A stretch of 64,000 nucleotides of DNA from Sanderia malayensis (taxonomy: Eukaryota; Cnidaria; Scyphozoa; Semaeostomeae; Pelagiidae): NCBI GenBank assembly GCA_013076295.1, contig RQOL01000452.1, positions 1-64,000 on the forward strand, read 5' to 3'. The notes beneath the pieces are model-generated. The model made no database searches. It worked only from the letters and a program-made list of their open reading frames with translations, and had not been told where the DNA came from. Every line of letters begins with the position of its first letter. The stretch's first letter is position 1. Below, piece after piece: positions 43,644 to 56,640 of this stretch. The position numbers and the translations under genes are program-made.

Positions 43644-44760
43644 CTACTGTAGCCTATTTTGCAGTGTCTGCACATGTTTTTTCTCTTTGTGCTCCGGCCA
43701 ATGGACATAGTGATCAAATCTTGAATCTATGTCAGGCAAAGCAACTTTAGGTACATGACCACGCTTTGGTGTTGTCTCTTCTTCACATATCATGCTTCGT
43801 TTCGAAGGTCTCTCAGCAGATCTTGGAGCTGGTGATGCTTTTTCTGCCTTTATGAGAGACTGTGATATCTCACTAATAAAACCTAGCAGTGACAATTGCT
43901 TTGCTTTTGGAATTTTCAACTGATTGGCATACCTGCAGTATAGCAACCAAGCATTTGCTATATCAACAGAATGGAAAATCAAAGAAGACCATCGCTTTGT
44001 TTTCATTCTCGTTCTATACAATGCAATAAGCATGTCTGCTAGGTCAACGCCTCCCATTGACTTATTGTATCTCTTGATGACATTAGGACATTCCACTTGG
44101 ACATGCATTTTTCTTTTAGGATCAAACCTTTTCACGGTCCATCAGCTTGTACTCCAATATATGTGGAGACTAAATGGACAGGCTTGTTGTCATACCATTT
44201 TACAATACTAAGGCCAGTGTTCTGATCTGTCTGGAAGCAGAAACTTCCTCTGCCTTTTTGTTTCAATTCTGTATCGGACAGTAGTTTGCATCCAGCTAGC
44301 CTGTCTTTACGAAGAGTTGCTGCTGTGAGAATGCCATCTGCTTTCAAATCCAAACACAACTCAAAGGTGCAAAACCAGTTGTCAAATAACAACTTGTGGT
44401 TAAGTTTTGATGGCATTGTTTCACAAAGTTTTTTGACAACATCTGCTGCCCCACATGTTGTTGTCCCAGCACTTTTAGCACCAACATAAACGAAGATGTT
44501 GTGGATGAATCCACCCTCAACTGCATGGTCAACGTTTTTGAAACCCATTTTTGGGTTTTTTTTTTGTTGTATTGACGAATGCCATTGAACTTTGTCTTTG
44601 CAGGAACAATCTCTTCATCAGTGGATTGAAATTCTTTTTGCTCAATCTTCCTGCAATTGATCTTTAATGCTTCAAGAAAAGGTGCCACTTTGAACAGTTT
44701 GTTGTCTTTATTCCTTTCTTCATCCTTCTTTGAATTATCGTTTGCATGCAAAAACCTACA
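43644..44760 (-). pseudogene. piggyBac-type transposase relic, copy B
   Basis: Allele of 26890-28010. It keeps 14 nt missing from copy A, so GFKNVDHAVEGGFIHNIF can be read (44548 region). It still has the frameshift near 44132 and a T-run disturbance near 44565. Confidence 0.8.
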
Positions 44761-44872
44761 GAGTTGCTTGAAGCGGTTGAGGCTCTTGACATCAGCTATT
44801 GGAGCGAAGCGTGTTGACTGTGACCAGTAATTTTAGTAACTGGGCATTTTCACAATCCCCATTTTCATCATA

Positions 44873-45115
44873 ACTAGGGGTCATCACTCGCTTCGCTCCT
44901 TCGCCCCAGCCCTTCAAGCAAGAAAAGGTTAATCTGGTTGGCCCGCTTAGCACGCTGCATTCGCTCCCGCTCATGCCCATCGATTAGATTGGCTCGCTCC
45001 GCTCACCTAAGAATGTGTTATCAAGAGCCGGTGATTGGATGGCGCGCGCTGCATTTGCTCGCGCTCATGCCCCGTCCAATTGATTGGTTTGCTGCGCTTG
45101 CTTGATAGTCTGTTG
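44873..45115 (-). repeat. Helitron 3' terminal module (copy B)
   Basis: Allele of 28106-28345, with the minus-strand CTAG terminus at 44873-44876 and GC-rich units above it. Confidence 0.55.
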
Positions 45116-45869
45116 TTGACATTAGTTAACTGGTTGGTACGCATGCTCGTGTTCTATTCGCTTTCGCTTATGCTTCCAATAGTACAGCACACTTTTGGGG
45201 GTGTATGAATAGAGATTGACAGATTAGCCTCGTTTTGAGAAATGTAGCCTCGTATTGGTGGACAGGCAAAAATGGATCATATAGTGGCAATAGACCTCTG
45301 AAAACACAATACTTTTGGTAAAAGGTTAGTGAAAAGCTAATTAATGTAAACCGTAAGTTAACTTAAATTTGCCTAATATACATAGGTCATTACAGATGAG
45401 GTTTGATATTGGGCAAGAATTTCATTTGAATCAAAATGATGTAGGTAATACATTGGCATTTTAGCAGTTTCCCATTTCAGTCAATTATTATGAGGCAATA
45501 GCCTGTCACAAAAGGCCAGTGGAATTAAAATGTGATTGAGACTTACCTAGACAGAATTCTCTTTCCATGAGTTTGTTAAGGATTCCATTGACTTTTCATA
45601 TAAGTTGTAGGAAATGTTTGTTTAAGTCATTTGACAATAGCATGGTGTGAATAGCAAACATTAGTGAGATTGACAGCTTTGGTTCAGCACTTGTTTCACT
45701 AAGTATCATATGGGAAAAAAGAAATAATTAATAGTGCCAAATAATGCAGGACAATAGAACAATACTAGGGGTCTTCACTCGCTTCGCTCGTTCGCCCCAG
45801 CCCGTCAAGTAAAAAAAGGTTAATCTGGTTGGCGCGCTTCGCGCGCTGCATTCGCTCCCGCTCATGCCC

Positions 45870-45918
45870 ATACATACATACATACATACATACATACATA
45901 CATACATACATACATACA
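45870..45918 (+). repeat. (CATA)n microsatellite
   Basis: About twelve perfect tetranucleotide repeats. A second, shorter run lies at 46026-46052. Confidence 0.9.
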
Positions 45919-46054
45919 GACATGAGCCGGGTTCGGTCGCTTCGCTCCCTCCCCGGAGCCCGTCAAGTAAAAAATGCTTAATCTGGTTGGCGCGCTTAGC
46001 GCGCTGCATTCACTACCGCTCATGCCCATACATACATACATACATACATACTAC

Positions 46055-46660
46055 ATACATACCCTACAATACATACCCTACAATACATACCCTACATACA
46101 TACCCTACAATACATACCCTAAAATACATACCCTACATACATACCCTACAATACATACCCTACAATACATACCCCACAATACATACCCTACAATACATAC
46201 CCTACAATACATACCCTACATACATACCCTACAATACATATCCTACAATACATACCCTACAATACATACCCTACAATACATACCCCACAATACATACCCT
46301 ACAATACATACCCTACAATACAAACCCTACAATACATACCCTACAATACATACCCTACAATACATACCCTACAATACAAACCCTACAATACATACCCTAC
46401 AATACATACCCTACTATATATACCCTACAATACATACCCTACAATACATACCCTACATAACATACCCTACAATACATACAATACAACACATACCCTACAA
46501 TACATACCCTACAATACATACCCTACAATACAAACCCTACAATACATACCCTACATAACATACCCTACAATACATACCCTACAATACATATCCTACATAA
46601 CATACCCTACAATACATACCCTACTATACATACCCTACAATACATACCCTACAATACATA
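46055..46660 (+). repeat. Minisatellite, 14-bp unit CCCTACAATACATA
   Basis: About 43 units with occasional 10-bp CCCTACATAC-type variants and single substitutions (e.g. CCCCACAATACATA, CCCTACAATACAAA). All reading frames stay open because the unit has no stop in those frames. This is not a coding gene. Confidence 0.9.
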
Positions 46661-47960
46661 TTACGACACAACATTTCTAAAGAAAGTAAAGGTGGGAGGT
46701 CGAATCTTCCCCCCTGCCAAGCGACCGCCCCGCGTCCACGCTGCCCCCCTGAAAGCTGTTTCTGAAAGTTGATAGCTTCAGTGTGGAGTTTGAAAAAAAG
46801 GGTGCTTTCAAAAATTTAATCCATCCTGGAAAATTTAAACTCAATCTGTAATAAAAATTATATCAAACTGTAGCTAAGGAAACAGCGAACACGTTGCAAA
46901 TAGTCTAATCTCTTAAATAAGTAATACTGAATTCTTAGAGACCATTTGGTGGAAGTGGTTTGAATGAAATTTCCGAGCCGTGCAAAAAGCAAAACCTTTG
47001 AACACATTTTAGCAAGCAAAAATAGTATTTACCGTGGCAAATAGTGACCCAGTTGAACTCAAAAAACACCAACATGAAAGTAATATGTTGGGGAACAATT
47101 ATCGAAAGTGTTTGGGTAAAAAATAATCAATTGTGGCAGGCTAAAATTGAATTTTTGCAAATGCAAAAACAACGCGTGTTGCGTGAAAAATTGCTCCTTC
47201 CCGAGTGAAAAGCAACTTTGTTGGAAATCGTAAAAAAACAAAAAAAACAACACATTATTTTAGTTGTGTTATCAGACAACACTTGTCAAAAATTTAAATG
47301 GGGAAAATCGTGCAAATAGGGCCGGAAAAATTCAAAACTTTGACCATGGCCTAAACGTTGTTAGCATGCCGAAGCAACAATGGCGGTCGCCTACTACAAA
47401 ACCCACAACTATTTCATTCAAAAAGAAAACAAAGCTATCACCTGTGTTCTCTATTGTTTCCTGCAACTCTCCAGGGGTCTTTCAAACAATTAAGAGCTCT
47501 TTACAAAGATAATTCAGCTGGTAAAACACTTTGAAAGGCGCCCACCTCACTTTTTGTGTACAAAACAAAAAGACGCAGATTGCAGGAAAAGGCGAAATTG
47601 CAGGAAAAGGCGAAACGGGTCACGTGAAGAGCGAATACTCTTTTCGAAAATGGAGTCGGGGACGCGAATTTGGAAGTTTCGCCAGCGTAAACCGTCGTTT
47701 TTTCGTGATAGCACAATTAGTGGAGCAATTAATGGAATAACTCAAAAATTCTTTTAAAATAGGCTTGCAAAAATAGATAACTTTTGCCTACTCCAGAAAC
47801 GGAGCCTTTCCATGCAAGTGTCAACCTTTTGCGACCCCATTGAAAAAAGCCTTATTGATCACCGATTCGCCGTTTCGTCCCATTGTTTTGTGGCGTTCGA
47901 CCTATTGTTTCGGGTCGAATCTATTGTTTTAGGCAGAGTTTCGCCACCGTCACGTGACAT
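46661..47960 (-). other. Body of the inserted Helitron
   Basis: No gene recognised. The blocks at about 47330-47500 and 47500-47950 match 1750-1900 and 1180-1600 in reverse. The block 46670-47330 has no counterpart in the shorter copy. Confidence 0.5.
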
Positions 47961-50900
47961 CGCAGAATAGTAATATTAGATGATAGTTATGAAGCCGCAT
48001 TGATTCTCTTTGTGGATTACTTCAAAAACATGTTTGAAATGCAAAATCTGTGAAAATTATATTTATGCTTTGCTTACATAACTTGATGTACTATTAGAAA
48101 AAGGTAGATAGAGATTGTTTATCAATTAGTGGAAACAAACTTTCATGTTGTTGTAATATATTTTCATTGGCTTTCTGCACTTGTGCATTAAGAGGCTGGT
48201 AAATGTCAATTCTTAAGTGTTCATGTAATGCATGAATTATTAATTAGATGACCTGACAGTGTGTTTATGTAACATCCAGGTCAGTTTTCCTAGAGCTTAA
48301 TACAATTATTACTGTAAACATCATTACAGTAGTTTCCTTGACATATAACAATGAAACTAAACAGGAAAAGCCTTTGAAGATGATTTTTAAGTCATTCATC
48401 ATTAATATTGGGAAAAAACTTTAGTTTGAAGAAGATGTTGATGTATGTAACACATAGAGGCAATGAGCACAAAGGAATCCATAAAGTGGCAAATACTGGA
48501 AGAATTATTTTGAGTCCAAGCTGGCATTCGTAGGCACATATAGTCAGGGCACCAGAAATTTATTTTTGAATCAGCGAAACTGTAAAGTTGTAAAACAATT
48601 GTTGAGGTTTGCATGGCTTAACCGAAGAAACTGTCGTGTCGTGTGTCGGGGCAATCAGTGAAGTTTGGATGGCCTAACAAAATATAAGCTGGTGATTGAA
48701 TTGCAAATGGTTAAATATAAGATCTAAATGTATTCACCTACCTGTAAGACACATTGAAAATGCTCTCTGTTAAATCTGGAGTTTTCAAACTTAAGTTGTC
48801 CTCTTGATAATTTTTTGTGATGCAAAAGTTTAGCTGTTTCATGAATCAAATTCATCCTATTTCATAAGGCATTTCAAAAGTTAGCGGTGGGTGTCTGCCA
48901 TTGATGGAAATGAGGCCAAAGTCTTTTTCAATGTGATACAATGGCCTCGTTTCAATGTGAGATAAACTTCTGTTATTGGTTAAGATAAACCATAGAAATG
49001 CATCTCATTAAAAATTAACATTGATGAAGGTTATTAGATACTAATAGAGAGTAGATTAATCCTGCAATCTTTTTATATATGTAAAAAATTTACATTAGTA
49101 AAAAAATAGTAATCAATTAATTATCATTCTTGACAGTTATCAATGGATGGTGAAGATGAATGAGAGATAATTGGTCCCGTATGTAGATTGTATTAATGTC
49201 TTCATTCATCATGTGGAGTGTCCAGCGATGTTGACAGCATTGTTGAATATCAAATTCACACTTGTGTGGCACAAATCAATGACACGGATGTCTGTTCTTT
49301 CGATGCTTTGTGCGTTCTCACCATTAAGTTTGGTTACATTGGTGTAAAGCTCGAACACCAACTTCAAGGGGTAACCTTTGTTCGAGGTTTCCTTGGTGTT
49401 CATGAAAACTGCAATTTTAATTTGGAATATGTAATACTACATATTCAAGAGTTAATTTTAATAAGTACATTAGTTATCATTACTTATTGGGATGAGAGAG
49501 GGATATAATCTTAATGTTGTACGCAATTTCTTATCCAAAAAAACTATTGTCAATGGACAGATTGCAGTTTTCGCAGCGAAAAGGAAAACCATACTCCCAT
49601 AGGCAGTATCGGAGAGCATGGCAAAGCATATCTCTTTTGATACAGGCGCTACGCAGGACCCAGATCGTTTTGTTGTTGATAAACACCCCCGGACACTGAG
49701 TGTTGTGAAAGTGTCTGGATCGTTCTTGGTGGATCTTAATAACTGGAGTGGCGTAGCAAACCAGGAATGAATGTTCATCACACTATAAAGCGCAACAAAG
49801 CCGATCCGGTAGAACCACAATCTGAGCCCTCGTGATTTGTGTGTGTGTGTTTTGATAGACACCCTTGAGAGTAGCGCGATTTATGCTCAAAAGTTTGTGA
49901 AGACCTTTACAGGACTTCTTGGAAGACAATATTTTTTGTCTTCATGTGTGTTTCCTCTGGGAGGAATACTTTAAGCTCGTCATATGATGTTGCTCTTGAC
50001 ATGGCCACATATAACTGACCATGTGTGCACACAGGCTCAGGTAAATACAAACCAACATACCTCAGAGATTGTCCCTGTGCCTTGTTGATAGTAAGGCAGT
50101 ATGCTAGTCTGACTGGAAATTGCCGTCGCTTGATGTTGAACTGCATCTCGGTGTCTTGTGTTGTCAATGTTATTCTGGGAATCATGACCTGCTGGCCTCT
50201 GTGTTCCCTCGTGATGATCTCTGATGTGATACGTTACGTCGGAGATGGCGTACAATAAGTCTTCTGCCATTGCAAAGACCTTTCTTTGGATTTAGATTCC
50301 TCAAAAGAATGATTGTTGCACCAACCTTAAACAAAGAGAGTTGCAAATAACAATGTGTATTGCATTATAGTACTGTGATAATGAAGGATAATCAGGCTTA
50401 AAAAGTGCTATTAGTGTGGACTTCATTTCATGTATACGTAATTTTTACATAGGAAGATTATACCTTGAGTCTAAGTCGGTGTAACCGCAATCCATTAGGA
50501 GTTAGATTGTTGAGAAACTCAATTGGATATGCCGCCTCCTCATCTGGATCCTCTGTTATCACACTGTCTGTGCTGTAGTATGTTCTTTCAGGGGTTTGCA
50601 GTCTTTCCAGAATGATGTCATTGATTTCATGTGAGAAGTCATACTTTGGGGCAAGACAACAACGTTCTGACATGGTTACCGGATCCAGCATGAGGTGGGA
50701 CTGTGGTGTATTAGGCTCATGATATATGAAGTTGAGCATTTTCTCTCGCGAAGATGTGCATATTTGATGTGGCAAAGTGATATTAGAGAGTTTATGATTC
50801 ACGACGCGCCAACGCAAGACGCGCTGGGAGCTTTGTTAACTGTCCCAGATTTGGGGATGACCCTTTGCAGAGACGCGTCTTGAGCAATTTCGCAACACTG

Positions 50901-51091
50901 ATTTTGTAATTTCAATCGCGTCTTCACAACACAGAAAACATCGTCAATTATTCGGTATGTATTTGCAATTAACTTTCGTAATTTTTATGAATTGAAGGTC
51001 CACATGATATATAGAGATTAAACTTTTGTTTTTTCGAAGTATTTAGCAATGTTTAGAGGTAATTTTGCTGTTCTTTTGTTTTCTCAGGAAA

Positions 51092-52090
51092 ATGGCCTAC
51101 TCTTCAGGAACACCTTCACCAGCACAAGTTCCAAAAAAGTCACAAATGTTTGTAGTTCCTTTTAGGACATTTAGAAATGCTTTTTAAATTAATTAAGAAA
51201 CACATCGAGGATTGGTTTATGTTGATATGACTTAAAATAAGCTCCAAAGAATTGACATGAATACATTTCTGTATATATTTTTTCATGATCTATTGACTTC
51301 ACTTACGAAATATTTTGACATGAGTTTTGTTTTCATAAGGCAAAAAACGAATTGGTCGTTTGAGCATGATGTGATGCTATGCTGGGAAATTTTAGTTGTG
51401 GAACCATTTGGAGCCAAACGTGGATCGAGGGAGAGAGGCCAAGCATGGGAGAAAATTGCCAACAACTTGAATTCAATGGAGCACCCAAAATTCATTGTGG
51501 ACCAGAGGGCTGTAAGGGATCATTTTTTGAAAATGGAAAGGGCACACAAAAGGAAAATGGCACAAGAAGAAAGGGCAAGTGGGATAAATGCAGAGAACAC
51601 AGAAGTGGATGACGCAATGGAGAAAATTATTTGGAAAACTCAAGCAGCAGAGGAGGAACAGGGCAAGGTGGACGAGAGCAAAAGGCAGAATGTGGAAATG
51701 GAAAAGGAGACAGCAGAGAGTGTGCGAAAAAGATCAATGGAAAGATTGGGTGAAACAAGAGAGAGGGAAAAGAGCTTAGAGAAAGGGGAAAAAAAGCAAA
51801 AATTGGGTCAGCAATTTGAGGCTATTCAGTATTTGAAAGAAAAGAACAATAAAGAATTTGAATTGAGGAAGAAGGAAATGGATTTGAAAGAAAGGGAATT
51901 GGCCATCAAAGAAAGAAAGCAAGCCTTGAGAGAAAAGGAATACGAGGATAGATGTAGTGAAAAGCAAGGAAAGGAAGAGAGGGAGAATGCTTTAGTGATA
52001 CTTTTGCAACAGCAGCTGATACAGCAGCAACAAATCATTGAAGAAATGAAGAAACAAAACGAATTAATAATGAATATAGTCCAAAAATAG
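51092..52090 (+). CDS. Harbinger SANT/coiled-coil accessory protein, copy B
   Basis: Allele of 32070-33068, still open across the main exon (51257-52090) with a few substitutions such as EEIIGKTQ to EKIIWKTQ. Confidence 0.7.
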
Positions 52091-52160
52091 ATACAGCAAG
52101 AAGAATATATTTTATTTCTAGAGCAGAGCTATCATATACTAATACTATACATATATATAC

Positions 52161-53318
52161 CTACAAAAAATAATTATTAATATCTGGAGGGTCAAGTTCA
52201 AAAAATCTGGATGTCAAGTTTCCATGCAGACATGTCATGGCATTTCTCAGTAATGCTGCAACTGTATAAAACTTTCCAACTGCACTTAACCCTATCTTAA
52301 GATTTTTCTTAAAATCTATAAACTTAAAATAGTTCACTATGTCTCCAAAGACTCATTCAACTGACACCCGAACTCTGCTCATTGACTGGTTAAATGCCTG
52401 TTCTTCTGGGGTCAGCTGTGGCTGTCTTGCAAATGGGCGTTGCAGGTACAATCTATGGGGGTAAGCTGGATCCCCATACAAGCATAGCAGATTTCCATTG
52501 GGGGAAAAAGACATCTCTTTCAGTTGGTTTAGCAAACCAGACATTGCAAGCAGTGCACTATCGTGTCTCCTGCCCTCAACAGGTCCAAACAGGTTTGCAA
52601 TCAAACCATTGGGAGTAACAACGGACTGAAATTTTAACGCATGAACTCGTTTATGTCCATTGTACACAACCCTCTGGTTCCTGGTGGGTCTACATATTGG
52701 GCGCACAGTTCCATCAATAAATCCCCTGCAGTTATCTAGGGCTGCACCTTTTGCAGAAACTGCATCAGCAAAAATCTGAAGATGATCAGGTGTGAGCCAG
52801 GGCTGATTTAGATTGTTCAAAAGGTGAGAGTATTGATCAAATATAATGTCTATTACTCTATTTGAGATAGCACACAATTGGGGAACTGGTCTGCCAAACA
52901 TCGGTACCATATCAGCATATCTACATGGGTATGCAAATCTTTTTAAGCAAATGCACAATGCTTCTACTGCATCAGCTACCCAGCCATTGTAGCAACGTAT
53001 ATCTTCCCCAAGCGAAAAGTACCAACTAGGCCATATATCTCGTCTTTCGAAAAACGAAATTCTACAATGGATTCATCATCGTCTAGTTCCTCGATGTTGA
53101 AGGGATCAAACCTCCAATATGGTACATTTAACATGACGGTTTCTTGGACCTTGTACATTATATAAAAGTAAGAATTCTTCGTCATTAAAATTAGCAATAT
53201 CATTTATGTTCAATTCTAAATTTTCCATTTTGATTTTTGGAGGGAAATAGTGGCGCGTCTTAAAAATTTTGGAATCATAATCAAAACTAACAGAAGACGC
53301 GCTTTTACTAGCTCTCAT
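52161..53318 (-). pseudogene. Harbinger transposase, copy B, broken
   Basis: Same gene as 33141-34298, but a G-to-A change turns the Trp codon after the catalytic Glu into TGA (about 52350), a one-base loss near 53012 shifts the frame in the N-terminal part, and a small change near 53125 shifts it again. Confidence 0.8.
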
Positions 53319-56300
53319 AGCTCCCAGACGCGTCTTGGGTTGGCGCGTCGTGAATCATAAACTCTCTATTGTCAAGTGCATCATGTGGTTCTTGTTTGTT
53401 GCCCAGTCTTAGGAGCCATTCTGAGAATTCTCTGTACGATTGATCTTGAACAGCTCTCATGTTTGTGTGCAGGCGATGTTGTTGAAACTGTGCCCACAAA
53501 TCACTGATTTGATATGATTTAAGACTCTCTGATACGATTTGCTCTCTTCCTGCCTTGGGAACAACCGGTAGAACTTGTCTAAAATGGCCACCAAGTAACA
53601 TGAATTTGCCACCAACTGGCTTGTCAACTCTTGCGATATCCCGAAGCAGTCTGTCAACTGCTTGTAATGCCAGTGCTGGTATCATTGAAGCTTCATCCCA
53701 TATGAACAGGGTTGCCTGAAACAGCTGTGCTCTTCGGCTCTGTCTCTTGACATTGCATGTTGATTCTAGCTTCAATGGTATTGGAATTTTGAATTGTGAA
53801 TGCGATGTTCTGCCATTGATAAGCAGTGTTGCTGCAATTCCTGACCAAGCCATACACTGAACTTTGTGTCCAGAAGCATTGAGGTTGCGAACCAACGTAT
53901 TGTAGAGAAATGTTTTCCCTGTGCCAGCTTGTCCGTCGAGAAAGTGACAGTTCTGTTCTGATTGCACCTCAATTGCTTGAATAATGGCTGTGTATACCAC
54001 TTGTTGTTCTGGATTCAATGCAGCACGCATTTGTTATCCTTGCTCTCTTTCGTTTTCCAACATCCATGTGATCCTCCTCTGAAAACATAAACAATAGTTC
54101 ATTTTGTATCAATAGAAGCATATATGGGCTAAGTAATTACAGTGAATATCATCATGTTAAGCTGTAAATCACCTAGTTTTGGAATGACAAAGTCGGCCGT
54201 TAGCTGAGGAAGGTGATCGTAGTTGGTGATTGACAAACCATGGACCTTGAAATTGTTGTCAATATCAAGTAGACATTGATACATGTGTCTGTCTTGAAAG
54301 GTTATGTCTGGATTGTTGAGTTGATCACGTCTGACAAAATCTTCACTCATCGCTTCTTTGAAGGTGCCGAAGAGTGTTCTTATGTCTGAAGTCGTTTGAA
54401 AGAGTAGCAATGTGGCAAACAACTGTCTGAGTTGTGGTGGCATATTAAAGACGACTGCGTCGTTTAAACAGCGTGTGATTTCGGCATCATCTTCTAAAAG
54501 CCCTAAAGCTAATGCTGCATCTTCGAAGGAGTCACATAGATTACCTTCTACCGTTCGAAGGTCTTCAAATGACGTAGCTCCTCGTTTATGCAACAGCAAA
54601 AGTCTGAGGGCAAATTTTGCTGCAAGGTCTAGGCTGCACTTGAGTTACTCTACCAATGATTGGCATTGTTCCATGTTGTCTGGCTGTCCATGTTTTTGAA
54701 CGCTCCTGGAAGACATAGTGCTCTAGTATCTCATGGTAGAGGTACTGACGTGCAGCTGGATCTTGCTGGTTGAGTTCAAACCATGCTGTAAGTGTTGTTC
54801 TATCATCAATGTTGTTGAGCCTTTGTTCGTTATCATTGTCATCAAAGATGACTTGTTGCTCAAATGGTAGATGAACAGAAAGCCGTTTAACTATGTGGAT
54901 TTTGTCGTGCATGGGGAACTGCATAAGCCATAGACAGCTTCATGTGGTCCAATATAACTTGCGTTGATGTATTGGCGCACCTCGTCATGTTCAATGTCTT
55001 GAGGTACTTGTTGTTGATTTTCTTCAAGAATTTCAACATGTGCCATATCATGTCCTTTGTGGATATATTTGAAGATCTACTTGACACTTTTTACTGTACT
55101 GCATATTTCCATGTTGATATGACACTGATATTTGATTAGTAGGTGTCTGTTGTGTGGCACTACCCATGTATCATCCAAAATATGATCATGTACATTGACT
55201 GGATGGAGACAGCGTCGTCTGTAGAGAGGATAGCCGTTGACATTAATTTGAGTTTCAGGAACTTGTTCTTTCGGAAAGTGCTTTTTGCATTTGTTATTTT
55301 CCATGCGCACGCAATGAGGATTTAAAACACCACAGGGTCCATGTGTCATGTGCTTTAGGACCAATTTGTGGTATTTGGCATCCTGTGGGTCTGGAATCTC
55401 TGCTGATATCAGTTGATCCACCTGATAATGAATATGATAATGAACAATTTTATAATAGAAATGACCTACAGAATAGTTGTAGTTAACCAAATGTGAATCA
55501 TCAAAAATCTGCATTGGATGTAAATGCAACTATGTGAGTAATAATTATTACTACATGTGAAAAGTACCTGTTGTGGTGTTCGTGGTTTATCAGCTTGAGA
55601 AAGAAACAGGATCATGTGTGCGTGTGGTAGTCCTCTCTTCTGAAATTCTATGATATACACATGTGCAGTGACATGTCCAAGAATGTGGTTGTGTAGTGTG
55701 TCTTCGAGTAGTTCTTTGAGTTTGAGTTGAAATACTCTTGTGACAATGTCTGGTCGATCACTGGCCGTCTGATACGGATGAATATTTTCTTCAATCTCCT
55801 TCCATTTAGGATTGGCAGTCATTGTGAGGAAGATGTCTGGCTTGCCATACTTCCTTACGATGTTATTGCATCTTGAAAATGTTGATACATGTTTCTTTGG
55901 CTGCCTGGAAAGGATGATGGTAGAATGATAACACGGCCAACATCGATATGGATGGGCTGATTCGGATTGCTAGCCCTGGCCATCTGGTTTTCGATTTCAG
56001 CTCTTCTGTGGAGATGATCCATCAGGCCTCGATGAGTGTCAACACGAAGCTGACGTTGATTGTTCATAATTCAGTGCAGTTTATTGTCTTCTATCTTCGT
56101 ATATGCATCTACCAGATACTGTTGAAATAGAAGTGATGCAATGTGGATGGCTGAGAATGCATCCCTGACCTGGATTCTGTATAAATAGTATTCGGTGAGG
56201 GTCAGTCTGGTACGGCGATCACGATTGATCTGTTGTCGATCTCTTACATTTGCAGTAGGCAATTGTTGAAGGTCCAAACTGTATCATCTATCACCGTGAA

Positions 56301-56640
56301 AAAACATCAATGGATACGTGAGAGGATCGGCACTTGGACTGGTTGTGTAAATCTTCATGAGATCTCCGCGTCTTGTTTGAACTTGCAGTTCTCTGTTGTC
56401 AGGATTTGGTGCACCTCCAGTTTGTACAGTATATATTGCTGCAATTTCTCTGGCAGTTGGATTATTGTATCTGCGATCTTGTTGTGGGCGACCTGTTATG
56501 ATCATTTTGAATGTCGGAACAGGCGGGTTGTTTGCAATAGCTTCCTGCCGCTGTTCTTCCAATATTTCACCCATGCTTCGATAATGTTGTGCAAATCGAT
56601 TGACTGCCATTAATTCATACAATTCTTTCAGTCAAAAACT

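Larger units (their letters stand above)
45765..47980 (-). mobile_element. Non-autonomous Helitron with empty site in copy A
   Basis: 2,216 bp, read on the minus strand from TCTAATATTACTATTCTGCG (47980) to AGACCCCTAG (45765). Flanks join to ctatca|tattgttc, exactly the sequence of copy A at about 28998, so the insertion lies between A and T without target duplication, as Helitrons do. It shares ends and internal blocks with 1168-2274. It contains microsatellite and minisatellite expansions and no RepHel frame. It sits inside the 3' noncoding region of the larger Helitron. Confidence 0.85.
50785..53367. mobile_element. Nested PIF/Harbinger element, copy B
   Basis: Allele of 31763-34347, 2,583 bp, same TIRs and the same ATT duplication (50782-50784 and 53368-53370). 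Confidence 0.85.
37633..56545 (+). repeat. Copy B of the segment repeated across the gap
   Basis: Starts at the first base after the N run with the sequence found at 20875 and stays colinear with copy A until 56545, where copy A runs into the gap. It contains an extra 2,216-bp Helitron (45765-47980) and an extra segment of about 48 bp near 48785. Confidence 0.9.
44873..56640 (-). mobile_element. Autonomous-type Helitron, copy B
   Basis: Allele of 28106-37532, here extending farther toward its 5' side. It is interrupted by the non-autonomous Helitron (45765-47980) and the Harbinger (50785-53367). I could not find its TC 5' end beyond 56640. Confidence 0.5.
49907..56640 (-). pseudogene. Helitron RepHel protein, copy B
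   Basis: Same domains as copy A plus the part lost in the gap there (MAVNRFAQHYRSMGEILEEQ upstream of the Rep region, 56622-56500). It shares the TGA at 56284-56286. Allelic differences include GQAGTGKT in place of GPAGTGKT in Walker A, a 3-codon change around AQLFQATLFIWDE, and extra frame breaks at about 55862, 54930 and 54622. Not functional. Confidence 0.8.

Noticed and set aside
45864..46558. Long plus-strand frames of nearly 200 codons rich in YIPYNTYPT
   Set aside because: They are translations of the 14-bp minisatellite, which lacks stops in those frames.
20875..56545. A real tandem segmental duplication carrying twin gene sets
   Set aside because: Both edges coincide with the assembly gap, which is better explained by overlapping unmerged contigs. 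It remains possible and is listed for checking.
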